Positions 9,771-20,200 of a stretch of DNA of 64,000 nucleotides are shown one piece after another. Every line of letters begins with the position of its first letter. Within the stretch, counting starts at the first letter, position 1. This stretch comes from Flectonema sp. DT1601 (taxonomy: Eukaryota; Euglenozoa; Diplonemea; Diplonemida; Diplonemidae). Location: assembly GCA_964019425.1 (NCBI GenBank), contig OZ025834.1:123501-187500 (forward strand), in the 5' to 3' direction. The notes under the pieces were generated by a model. It did not search any database, was not told the origin of the DNA, and saw only the letters and a program-made list of their open reading frames with translations. A program made the position numbers and the translations under genes.

Positions 9771-11663
9771 TTAGTCTGACGATGTCTCCGAAGATAACGT
9801 CGATGACTCAGCAACAGATGAATCAGTCTCTGTTTCAGTTTCAGAAATATATTTACTTTTTGGAGGTTGTCTCGGTGACTGTGGTGGTGGTTGTGGTGTC
9901 AAAGGTTCAATTTTTTCAATCTCAGATATGGTCGGAGACAGTACATTACAATCATCATCATCACCTGACATTAAATCAGTAATCTGGAGATGCTTTGATG
10001 TTGATATCAGAAACCCATTCCCATCAGAATGAGATGATGATCGTGAAGATTGAACTCCATCATCATCATCAAAAGTAGACTCAGAAAGAACTGCTAGAGC
10101 CCCAGCAATACTAGTCTTACGACTGCCTGGTTTTCTTGTTACAGTTGAGACACTTGTTGATCTTTTTAATAACATTTCACTATACTCGATACCATCTTGA
10201 ATATCATCAACTGATACGAGTGCTTCTTCAGGAGGAGTTGGTTCATTCGGCATCACAATAGAAGCTCTTCTTGTTGTAGCTGGTGATGTCGGGTCTCTCA
10301 TTGATGATCTCCTCTGAGCAGCTTCTACAAAATGAGATTGAATAGCTACTTGAGCAGAATTATTAACAGAATGATTGTTTTCTTCATCATTTGATTCTTC
10401 ATCAGAATCACCAAATCTGAAAGTGTCCATCTGACGCGGATTTGTTGCCCTCCTTCCGAAATCAAACGAAATGTGAGCGCTCGACTGCTTACGCTGCTCT
10501 TGAATTTCATTCTGTGATAACTGTGGTTGAGATGACTGCGGTTCTTCTTTTTCTGAAATTGAAGATGTCTCTGACACAGCTGCTCCCTTTTCATCATCTG
10601 GTGGGATATCCGGAAGCTCTGAGTTGTCTAACTCTGCAGCTTCCGCGATTGGTTGAAATCTTCTACCTGGACTGTGAGGCTTCGGTTCCGACATTTTTGG
10701 AGATTCTTGTGATTCACCTTCCTCTGGTTCGTATTCTGTTATTTGTTGAGGTTGAGGATCTCTTGTTGAATCTCTTTCATCTTTCTCATCTTGAAGATTT
10801 ATCTTCTCAGCGCGAAGCATGGCGTTCTCCATTCGAAGTCTCTCAACTTCTTTACGAAGGTCGACAGCAGCCACAACACTCGGAGATCTAACAGTTTTTG
10901 GTGTAACAATTGGAGGAGGTGCAATTGCTGGTGGGGTTAGAGCAACTGGGCTCGCTCTTGTAGCTGGTGCCGTAGCCGGTGTGTGCATTCGAACTTTCGG
11001 ACTTGGTGGTGGACTTGGCATTGCTCTCGGACCAGCGAGTATAGGTTTCCATCCCATCTCTTCATCATTCTGAGGAGCTTTACTTTTAGTCTGTTCAATC
11101 TTTTCAGCTATCATCTGATGACGATGTTTATCAATAGATCGAAGTGACATGATTCTAACTGACGGAGTCTCTTGACCTTCTCTTGGTGGTGTTGATGAGT
11201 TCTTCGCTGGTGAGCGAAGTATTCTTATAGGAGGGGGCGGACTGAATGCTGCACATCTTTTGTTTAACGTCGGGAGACTAGTAGAACCGCACCATTCAAC
11301 ATCTGGTTGTGGTGTTGTTTGACTCCCTCGGAGGTTTTCTTTCCAATAATGTTTTTGTCTCAGATCAGATTCTATTAATCTCGATGGTGTTGTTGTCGTA
11401 ACAACTTCAGACTTCCGTAAGCTGTGTCTCTTACTGGTGTATTCCGAATTACCGAAACTAGTTCTTCTTGGAGATGAATATCCTTTCTTACTACCTGATG
11501 GAGTTGTTGCTCTTTTCCGAACTGGATCTGGTCCTCGAAGTGGAACAATTTGCTCTCTCTCTTGTAGCAGAGCTCTTCTTCTCTGAATCCAAGAGCTTGC
11601 CCCAAAAGTTGGCGTTCTCTGGTCTGATCGTTGCTGCGTCTTGTGGCTGCTGTCGTCAGACAT
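9771..11663 (-). CDS. Disordered Ser/Pro-rich protein with a short coiled coil
   Basis: A 630-aa single-exon protein of unknown function. It is almost entirely low-complexity, rich in S, P, T, E and R, with many SP and TP dipeptides (PSPPPSPK, SPGRR, PTPPEE) of the kind phosphorylated by CDK/MAP kinases. Basic N-terminal and acidic C-terminal halves flank one heptad stretch (about 268-300, LRKEVERLRMENAMLRAEK) that should form a coiled coil. No catalytic or membrane segment is visible. This composition suits a cytoskeleton-associated or scaffold protein, but that is a guess. Upstream, the minus strand has CTTTTTCACAAG then AGGCAG within 20 nt of the ATG, a plausible acceptor. Reading frame, length and codon use support a real gene. 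Confidence 0.75.
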   Translation of the reverse strand: MSDDSSHKTQQRSDQRTPTFGASSWIQRRRALLQEREQIVPLRGPDPVRKRATTPSGSKKGYSSPRRTSFGNSEYTSKRHSLRKSEVVTTTTPSRLIESDLRQKHYWKENLRGSQTTPQPDVEWCGSTSLPTLNKRCAAFSPPPPIRILRSPAKNSSTPPREGQETPSVRIMSLRSIDKHRHQMIAEKIEQTKSKAPQNDEEMGWKPILAGPRAMPSPPPSPKVRMHTPATAPATRASPVALTPPAIAPPPIVTPKTVRSPSVVAAVDLRKEVERLRMENAMLRAEKINLQDEKDERDSTRDPQPQQITEYEPEEGESQESPKMSEPKPHSPGRRFQPIAEAAELDNSELPDIPPDDEKGAAVSETSSISEKEEPQSSQPQLSQNEIQEQRKQSSAHISFDFGRRATNPRQMDTFRFGDSDEESNDEENNHSVNNSAQVAIQSHFVEAAQRRSSMRDPTSPATTRRASIVMPNEPTPPEEALVSVDDIQDGIEYSEMLLKRSTSVSTVTRKPGSRKTSIAGALAVLSESTFDDDDGVQSSRSSSHSDGNGFLISTSKHLQITDLMSGDDDDCNVLSPTISEIEKIEPLTPQPPPQSPRQPPKSKYISETETETDSSVAESSTLSSETSSD

Positions 11664-12411
11664 ATCCCACCTGCCTCTTGTGAAAAAGATTATGAATTGA
11701 AATTAAATTTGATAAAATAAGAAACAACTGCATTGTAATAATCGTGAAAACAGTGGCTATCTGTCAGAGAAGAAATATGGCTTACACGTTTTGAAAAGTT
11801 GAAATCACATTCAAGTAGGTGCAGGGGGAGGAGGGGTCAAAGTACGTGCACAAATAATTATTTTAAAAAATTCATAAATTTTTCTGCTGTTTCGAAGGTT
11901 TCCCCTCAGTTGGTAGGCGTTCAGTCGTCTTTGTACAAAAACAATTGAAATCCAAAGCAAACCCAGAAGGGTTTTTTTTTTTTTTTTTTTAAACGTGTAC
12001 CGCTAACACAATAACAAAATAAAAATTGCATCTTTTTATTTTTTATTTTTTTTTTTTTTTCAGGCAAGAGACTAACAGCTATGTTTGTCATCATCATCAT
12101 CAAAAAAAAAAAAAAAAAGAAGAAGAAAGGAAGAAGAATCGCACAAGACCACGGCGTAGGTTAGGAACGAGATAAGTGGACGCGCAATACTTTATTCGGT
12201 TTTATTTATTTCATGTATTGAAAAATATTTTAGAAGCCTTTTAAAGGGAAAAAACAAAAACAAAAAGTGTGGAGGAAAAGAATAATAAAGAAAAAACATT
12301 TCCACACCCAGGTAAGCAGTCAGCTGTGAAAAGAAGTTTTTTTTTTCTCGTGAAATTTTACATAATTTTTTTTTTTTTTTTTTTTTAATATTTTCCAATA
12401 CCATAGGTGTG
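11664..12411. other. AT-rich spacer
   Basis: No gene seen. It contains T20-T22 runs, A16 and T22 runs, and a tRNA-like fragment at 11895-11970 that is rejected as a tRNA because the anticodon stem and acceptor do not close properly. Confidence 0.5.
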
Positions 12412-14001
12412 CTATCTGATGCTAAGTTCTGCTACGACACGAGACAGGTCTCCTTCGTGCATTTGAAGAAGACTTCTATTAAGGGTATCGTTTGTGAATC
12501 CCATCTCCCGTAGTTGAGACAGGTCTCTTTCAGGTGATGAAGGTTCATTATTTAAAGCATCGATCACTGCGTTGATGTCACCTCCGAATGCTTCTAATAA
12601 GCGATTCTCATCTCTGTATCCGAGAGTTTGAAGCTGTGTTCTCTCAACTGCGTACTTGTCGATGGGTTGTCCTGCAAAAAGAGTTGTTTTGCTAACGCAT
12701 CGCCTAGTGTGACCTTTTCCATTTTTACATTTACCACAACAGTGAAGGTTGTTCTTTCCTTGTTGGATTAATCGAAAACAACCTGAACTTCTACAGTCCT
12801 TTGAGGTTTTCTGTTGTGGAATTTCAGGGGTTGGTCTGCAAGAGTTGAACACGTGATCGTTATCAATCCTTCCTTTAGCTAGTCCTAAGTCAACTGCAGT
12901 CATTGCAGTGTCCATTGCATCTGAATTCCCTGCGAATGCTTTCATTCTTGCTAAGGAATACCAAAGTTCGTAGTTCTTTTCGTCAAATTCCAGAGCCAAT
13001 GAGATCAATATAATTGCAGAGTCGTACTTTTTCTCCGCCTCAAATACGCTGGAAAAGGTAATTACCTCATCAATCATTTTCTTCACATCTACGACGACAA
13101 TCATATTTAAAACCTGATTCACAGCTAACCATCCTCCGAATCCTTTTAGCTTTCCATCATCAACGGCGTCGACTGATGAACAAAGTAGTTCGATTTCAGT
13201 AGGCCCGTATATGTTCTCAGCTATTTGTCTGGCTGCAGATATCTCAAAGTAAAGTGGAGTAGATGACAATTGGTCCATCGACGAGGTAAAATCCTGATCA
13301 AGTAGCAGCTCTGGTGCATCCGGCAATGGTAACTCAGCTTCAACAGCACTTGCTGGGATGTTACGGTTAACGATATTGTTTATGAAGTCTTCTATTTCTT
13401 GGTTTGATGAACTGTCATCTAGAAATGGTAACTCAGCTCCAACAGCATTTGATGGAATGGATTCATTTACGATGTTGTTTATGAATTCATCGATTTCATT
13501 TTGAGCCACCCCGCGCTCAGGTGCAGAAGCTGGAGCATCGGCAACACCACCCAATACTCTGTTGGTGTAGCTTTGAACATCTGAAGGTAGTGCTGGTTCC
13601 TCTGGGGCAGAAGCTTGACTTAAGATACTCTCAAGCATATGAGATTCTGGATCAGTTTGGAGACTTTTCTTTTGCTTTGAAGTTTTCTTCTTCTTCTTCT
13701 TCTCCTTTGGCGTTGACTGTTTCTTTAGCATTTGACATGTCACTCTCAGTTTTAAGACGGATTCTCCAGAAATCTTCCACAGAGTGACGCATTCTTGCCA
13801 CTCTGCTTCATCACTCATTGTAATTAAATCTCCTTCATTGTCAGTATATTGAAGTGATAGTTTTCCATCAGCTTTACAGCAGCTTAGCATTGCTTCGATG
13901 GTTGGATTGCTCAAACGAACTCTTCTAATTTCAACCACCTTTCCTTCCTTCAATATTATTAGTTTGAAGGGTACGATATTCTCATCTTCAAGTAAAGACA
14001 T
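12412..14001 (-). CDS. PB1, zinc-cluster and double-UBA protein (p62/NBR1-like architecture)
   Basis: A 529-aa single-exon protein. Residues 8-90 are a PB1 domain: basic KLIILKEG/RRVRL strands and an acidic OPCA loop (YTDNEGDLITMSDEAEW), so it could bind on both faces and polymerise. A lysine-rich linker follows. Two copies of an EIxxFINNIVNxxIP element (about 168-240) form a tandem repeat. A helical middle region leads to a Cys/His cluster (about 395-430, spacing CxxxxC...CCxxC...HxxxC) that should bind zinc. Two UBA-like domains close the protein (about 455-485 LGY type, 498-528 MGF type). PB1 at one end and ubiquitin-binding UBA at the other is the layout of the selective autophagy receptors p62 and NBR1. 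ZZ and FW domains are not visible and a LIR motif is uncertain (YFEI near 255), so the receptor role is inference. Confidence 0.8.
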   Translation of the reverse strand: MSLLEDENIVPFKLIILKEGKVVEIRRVRLSNPTIEAMLSCCKADGKLSLQYTDNEGDLITMSDEAEWQECVTLWKISGESVLKLRVTCQMLKKQSTPKEKKKKKKTSKQKKSLQTDPESHMLESILSQASAPEEPALPSDVQSYTNRVLGGVADAPASAPERGVAQNEIDEFINNIVNESIPSNAVGAELPFLDDSSSNQEIEDFINNIVNRNIPASAVEAELPLPDAPELLLDQDFTSSMDQLSSTPLYFEISAARQIAENIYGPTEIELLCSSVDAVDDGKLKGFGGWLAVNQVLNMIVVVDVKKMIDEVITFSSVFEAEKKYDSAIILISLALEFDEKNYELWYSLARMKAFAGNSDAMDTAMTAVDLGLAKGRIDNDHVFNSCRPTPEIPQQKTSKDCRSSGCFRLIQQGKNNLHCCGKCKNGKGHTRRCVSKTTLFAGQPIDKYAVERTQLQTLGYRDENRLLEAFGGDINAVIDALNNEPSSPERDLSQLREMGFTNDTLNRSLLQMHEGDLSRVVAELSIR

Positions 14002-15224
14002 ATTGCTTTGGGGAGGGGAGTTGTGAAACTGTTTTTTTGTTGTGTTGTAAGAATTAATATTTCCCTTTCCACTATTTATATATTTATTTATTTTAGAAAT
14101 CCTTGTACATCAGAGTAAGCTTACGGGGTATCAGTCATTTGAACCACACAATCGTAAAGACTCCCTCAGGCGTGAAGGGACGTTGTGGCCATCAGTATTC
14201 GTGTGAAGTCTAAAAAACATTCATAGCACACCTATATATATAAATAAATAAGACCCATGGGAATACAAGACAACGCGAATAACAAATAGCGGAGAGCAAA
14301 AAACTGTATAGGCTCAATTGTAATGTCACTACCAATCATATGAGTGATGAACAATGTGAAAATCGATACGAAGCTAGATATTTACAAAAAGAGTATACGG
14401 TTGACTAGAATGATGCTAGTAAGCAGCACATCATATCTAAAGAACACTTTCTGGTCAATAAGTTTATTGATTAGTTGGTAGCTCAGTGGGAGAATAAGAA
14501 ACTAATAATAATAAAAAATAAAAATAAAAGAGAGAGGGAAGAAAAAAAAAAAAGCCAGAAGGTAAACAGGGCTGCTTGAATTCCTTTCTTGAAGAAAACA
14601 ACCATTTTGATAATAACAACGTCGCTGTTTAGTAGTAAACGCAAAGGGAAAACATTGTAAGTCGAACATCCCGCACACAAGTTCAAAATAGTAACCAAGG
14701 CTAACAGGAGTTAATATCGGTACCATTTAGTGGGGAAAATATTTTTTTCCTGGGACTGTTCAAGCAAAGCCTGGGAAACAACAAAAATACAACATAGTTG
14801 ATTTTTCCAGAGGCAAACGAAAACAATTTTTTTTTTTTTCCAAACGAAATAATAATAAAATAAGAATGATTAGACCTTAGATCAAACAGTACTCGCAGAT
14901 CAGCGCTAATCATCTTTCAGTACAATAAAAAAAAATTACACAAAAATTGATATTTAAATATCATTTTTTAGTACATGGGAGAACGGGTTTATTTATTTAT
15001 TTTCAACCCTTTTCTTTTCGTTGTTGTTGTTGTTGTTGTTGTTGTAGCAACTTCTAATTAAATGGAAGGATCTATTCATTTAATGGGCGTGACCGAATGT
15101 AATAATAGCTGTGGGTAATTTATTTTGGTAGAGGTCTAAGGGAGATTTTACATAAATATAAAAATATATAAAAATAAAAATAAAAAAAAAAAAAAAAAAA
15201 ACATACATTTCAATCCTCTCAAAA
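14002..15224. other. AT-rich spacer
   Basis: I see no gene. A (GTT)8 microsatellite lies near 15018-15045 and a moderate-GC patch at about 14100-14230. A sequence resembling a tRNA A box (TAGCTCAGTGGG, 14480-14491) has no matching T arm. Several A runs occur at 15180-15200. Confidence 0.5.
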
Positions 15225-15452
15225 TCAGTATCTCGATGTTAGTTTTTTAGTTCTTGAACTCCTTCCAAGGAAGTTTGGTATTTTTATTACGCGTTTGACA
15301 TTTGAATCAACCGAGTCTTCCTCACTGAAACTAAATGATTGAAACGATGAATCTGAATAGATTAGCTCAGATGATGATGAAAGAGAAATAACATCTTCAC
15401 ATAGTACTGACTTCTCCACATGTTTGAATAGTCTTGTTTCTGGGTATCCCAT
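15225..15452 (-). CDS. Possible 75-aa serine/acidic small protein
   Basis: An open frame of 75 aa starting MGYPETRLFKHVEKSV, with a Ser/Glu/Asp-rich centre and a basic C-terminus (RSSRTKKLTSRY). It does not consist of homopolymer translation, unlike other short ORFs here. Upstream on the minus strand is a strong pyrimidine tract ending CTCTGCACAG, then a leader containing two A runs that lead straight to the ATG. The gene at 40675 has the same arrangement. An upstream open segment at 15860-15648 could be another exon, but I could not find a convincing donor. No homology recognised. Confidence 0.4.
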   Translation of the reverse strand: MGYPETRLFKHVEKSVLCEDVISLSSSSELIYSDSSFQSFSFSEEDSVDSNVKRVIKIPNFLGRSSRTKKLTSRY

Positions 15453-17200
15453 TTTTTTTTTTAGTTTTTTTTTTTTTTTTTTTTTGGTTTAATTAAAAAA
15501 CTGTGCAGAGAAGAAAAAAAAAGAATTAGATAATTTTAGAATCCGACTACAACAGAATGGGGGAAAAATATTCGCAAAAAAAAAAAAAAAAAAAAAAGAA
15601 GAAGGGCTGTGAAAAGGGGAAAAAAAAAAAAGAAAGATTTCTCACTTTTACACCCTCATGTTGAACAGTGAGTCATCCGTGGGCTTCAGAGCTGCTAGCT
15701 TAGAACGAGATATGCAGATATCATTCAAAAGCGTTCCTATTTTTCTTTTTCTTTCTTTTCCTTTCATCAATGTTTGTATTTGGGAAATAATAATATAAAA
15801 AAAAAAGACCAAAATTTCATTTGAGTAAACAACCTTCACTATACTACCAAAAATATGCATTTGGGATAAATAATATAAATGAATAATAACATTTTAGAAC
15901 AAAAAAAAAAAAAAAATAAACAGGGAAGCAAATTTGTGTATCATAGTAGTACAGGAGGCATTTATGAAAGGCTAGGGTACTCAGAAACGGTAAAAGGAGG
16001 TTTGAACAACTCTGCAAACCCGCAGACTTGCAATGTTGATCTTTTGGCTAGGGTGTTCCTTCCTTTTTTTTTTTTTTTTAAGCAAGTAGGCCTTCGTTTC
16101 GGGTTGGTAATGTAAAATAACGAAATACCGCAGTGTGAATATTTTGAATAAAAGTTTAGTTTAGTTTAGTTTAGTTAGCAAAATACAAACTGATGACTAC
16201 GAGGGGTCTGGGTAGCCCGCATCAGTAAGGACCCAATCGCGAAGATTGTAGTTTCATAGTATTGGCTGGAAGTGATCGACTTCCAGCCTCCACCTTGCCC
16301 AGAGGCTAACAGGTTGTAAACAAGAAAAGAAAATAAAAGAGAAATGATCTGGGAGTGGGGGGAAGGTGAAAAAAATAAAAAATCTTCTTTCTTTCATATA
16401 CATCTTTCTTTATAATACGACCACATGTGCCATATGCCCACACTCCACGAAAGAAAATAGAAACCCCCGGAACAGTACCGAGGATCGTTCACCCCCAGTT
16501 GTCCAAAGCATTATAATTGTACTGTGGGCTTACCGAAAAGCTTTAGAAATGTACCACAAAAGATTTGGGCAGCACATAGCCATATCACTCAGCAAGAAAT
16601 GAAAACCAAAAGGATCAGGTAAGATGACAGTCAGTTTAAGGTCATAACTGCGCCGGACCGAAAAGAATAAAGAAAAAAAAAAGGGGGAGAAAAAAAAAAA
16701 AAAAAAAAAAAATCCGCACCTTGTTTTTAAAATTGCAATAAGAAGCAAATTCTTTTTTATTTAATTTTCACACAAGATGCTTTCTTACAAAAAGGTTTTT
16801 GATTTTTTTTTTAAAAAAAAAAAAAATAGAAGGAAACCGAAGAGAATAATGATACAAAGAGTAAACTCAACTATTCTGAACATCAGAAAAAACAACACCC
16901 CAAAGAGATTACGTTACTTTGTAAACAATCGAACGAGGTCACCGCAATAGTCGGTACCAACGACTAAGAGTCGTACATATGGCTAGGGAAATAAGTCTTT
17001 AATGTGTAACAGGCAAAGATTACATCAAATCTATAAAAAGAAAGCAAGATCACTACATAAAGAACTTGAAAGGTGTAAAAAGAAAAAAAAATATATAATA
17101 ATAAAAAAGAATATTACTATTTAAGGCCAGGGGGGAAAATTTTTTTTTAATTTTTTTTTTTCCCATTTTCTTCCAACGTGTGTATAACTGTTACTTATTA
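15453..17200. other. Spacer with structured dispersed repeat A
   Basis: AT-rich, with A and T runs up to about 27 nt. It contains repeat family A (16190-16665), preceded by a short (TTTAG)n array at about 16154-16175. No supported gene apart from the uncertain segment at 15648-15860. Confidence 0.5.
16190..16665. repeat. Dispersed repeat family A, copy 1 (possible structured RNA or SINE-like)
   Basis: Homologous over about 400-475 nt to 24001-24410 in the same orientation. The best match is the first 45 nt (CTGATGACTACGAGGGG...), followed by patches such as CACGAAAGAAAATA, GTTCACCC, ATAGCCAT and a GACC end. GC is higher than in the surroundings. Short inverted repeats are present: CTGATG (16190-16195) with CATCAG (16220-16225), CAATC (16234-16238) with GATTG (16244-16248), and a perfect 10-bp hairpin at about 16263-16287 (GGCTGGAAGT/ACTTCCAGCC). 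It has no ORF. Pairing comparison with copy 2 suggests the functional sense is minus. Confidence 0.75.
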
Positions 17201-20200
17201 TTATTGTTTGAGAAGATCACCAAACGCAAGACCAGATGTGTGAATACAGACAGACCACAACTTAAAACATTCAATTTCTTTCAAACGAGCTCTTCTCGAA
17301 CGAGTTTCCTTTCGGTGTCTGAAAGGATGAGGTTTAAAAACAGGACTATCTTTATCCCACCAACATAAGTCGAGATCTCTATCGGGTTCACTACATTTTG
17401 TATCAGAGAGGTATCCGAGTGGTGTTAATATTGGTGATTCGGAATCCGTAATCATTTCAGTCTTTGATGATCTGTTCGGACAGAACACTAACAATTCATA
17501 AAATGACTCTAACTGTTTCGGATCAACTGGAAATAACATTCCAACATCCTCAACAATATCCAATTCAAGTATCAACGATTTATGACAAAGCTTTCCTTCA
17601 TATAAATATTCATAATTAGAATGGTACTTCACAACATCAGTCATTGATGTTAGAGGAGCAGGTCCAGAAAGTGATCTTCTTGCTTTATCTGATAAGTATT
17701 TAAGTACAGAAGTACCATTGGATCCAATACTGATAAGCATTTCATACGAACGCTGATCATCACGTGAGATAGTCGTGACAGGTGAGGCTTCAGAAGTATT
17801 CGATTTCCATTGAATATGACAACGAGAAGACTTATCAATATCCAGTTTAGAATAGTCATACAGAAATCTAGAAGTTGGATTCTCACCTGGGAATACTTTA
17901 TGAGTATTGCTCTTACTTGGAAACTGACACCAAGAACCAACAATAGAGTTCTGCAACACCATCAACTGTGATAGTCTTAACAATTTATAAGGACTCGCAC
18001 AGTACTCAAATAACATTACCTCTGAACATACAGATTTCACAACACCGACACATTCCGGAGATGCTATTAGGATGGCGTATGATAGAAGAGAAAGTTTCTC
18101 ATTGTTGAATGTTCCATTGCACACAAAATCAAACCAACCAGATTCGAATATCGTATGTGGAAGTTGATCATTTAACAAGTATGCCTTTAATGCTTCTGTA
18201 CTGTTGTTCCGAATATGGAAATCGATTACTCTTCTGCAGACTTCATTTGAGTTGTAGAACTTCCCTTCAGCTGATAACGTCTGAAGTGATAGACACTGTG
18301 ATTCATTTCCAATTTTAGCAGCGGACATGTAGCTGTCAAGAATTGTCTCTGGATCACAAACCTGATGCATTTCAGCACATGACAACAGATTGTCTGGTTT
18401 GGAATATTCAAAATGAGATCTCAAACACTTCGTCACGGAACATAAATAACTAATACACTCCTCTCTCAGTGATGATAAGTATCCTTTAGTGAAATCCCAG
18501 TTACCTACCAAGGGTGATTTCAAACTAGCTATCTCACTCACAACATCATAATGACCATGTAGGACCATAGATGTTACATGTGCTGATGGTGGCGTGATAT
18601 TAGTTGGATGGGTGTCATTACTGTAAGGAGGTTTAAAAACTTTGCATTTAGCCATTGGCATCAGCATGGTAAGGTATCCATTTGCCAAGCAATATTCACC
18701 CATGCAAGAATATTCAGAAACGTTATCTGATAATATATCGACATAACTGTAGTTAGTCTTTTGCATTAGTAGTTCGAGCGCTTCTGAAGTTGATGTTTTT
18801 AACAATAGTTTTATAACTTTTTCAAAAGCAGGTTGGGCATTATCAAACAAGTCATCTATAAGTAACAACACGAAGTCTTTCTGACCTCTCTGAAGAGCTG
18901 CTTTTAAAACTGAATCATCAAACGTCGATTCGTTAACATTATGTCTTAATCCACGAGTATCAAATTCAATAAGCATACTGAAAGACTCTGATGATGATCG
19001 CGTTGCTAATGCTACAGCCATTTCAATAGAAAATCTATCATTATCATGAGCGTGTTTCAGCAACTTATAAACAGAATTATCTGTTGTGTTGTAGTCGCGT
19101 ATTATAACGGGGATCAGCTCATTTGATGATTCAGTTTTGAATAATTGATCGATGTGATCAAACACATCAGAACAGCAATCCTGTGATCGCAAATACCTCG
19201 AAATAATCTTTTCTTTTAAACAGACGTCATCAGATCCAATTGCCGATAACATCATTTTAATCGAAAATTTATTTTGATTACGAGAACAACACTTGATCAC
19301 TAATTCTGATAAGCAATGACGATTCTTATAATCCTCAGATGATATAATTTGATACAATAAATCTTCTTTTAGTGATTCACCTAAAGGAGATTCGACGATA
19401 GCCTTAAACAGTTCTTTAACGTCACTGAACATTTTAATCGCCACATCAACCAAGATACTAAGTGATTTATTATTATCAGCTTTGATACTATTTCTATGAA
19501 TAGAATACTTAATAGTTCGTATGGAAACAGATAAATCTAAGTCTATGATCTGTTGTAGAATTACATCATTGCCGCGTACTGCTGCGGCGTCTAGAAGCGT
19601 TGTTTCGCTTGATGATGAGAACGCGTGACCTTCGAAGTTTAATTTAATATTGTCACCGTCACCTTTGTAAGAATTAAATTTAATTAAATCTCCAACACAG
19701 TCGCTACTCCCACTCAGAATTGATCTCTGAAGCAGTTTAAATCCGACTTTCTCAGGGATCACTCTTGGAAGAATCTCTTGTATAGCTTTATAAGGTCGAA
19801 TACTTGTCATCCAACAAAATGAATCTAATTTCATCCACTGCTCTGAAGTGAATTCTGAAAATGAAGGAATCAACGCAATCATGCCACTAATTCCTACCGC
19901 AGAACCAACTTCCATAAGTTTCGATAATGATGAAGTAGCTTTAATTGAGTACTGCTTGCTGCCAATGGTTTGCATTTCTCCACTCTGTGCTGCAATACTC
20001 AGAAGGTATTCAGCTGTTCCATGAGTCCATGTACCGTATTGAAGAACTGAAATACATAATCTCGCTACGATACTTGAATAGGTATTGCGAGTCGAATGCT
20101 CAATCGCTGAAATCAACATGTGTCTCGATAGTTGGAGAGCAATATCAAAATTAACAACTTCTTCTCCTAACAAAACTCCCAATACTTTATGAAGAATGTC

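Noticed and set aside
11895-11970. tRNA-like sequence (CCTCAGTTGGTAGGCG, later ATTGAAATCC)
   Set aside because: The acceptor ends almost pair, but there is no good 5-bp anticodon stem, so I do not call a tRNA.
14470-14515. TAGCTCAGTGGG resembling a pol III A box
   Set aside because: No B box or cloverleaf follows; only AT-rich sequence.
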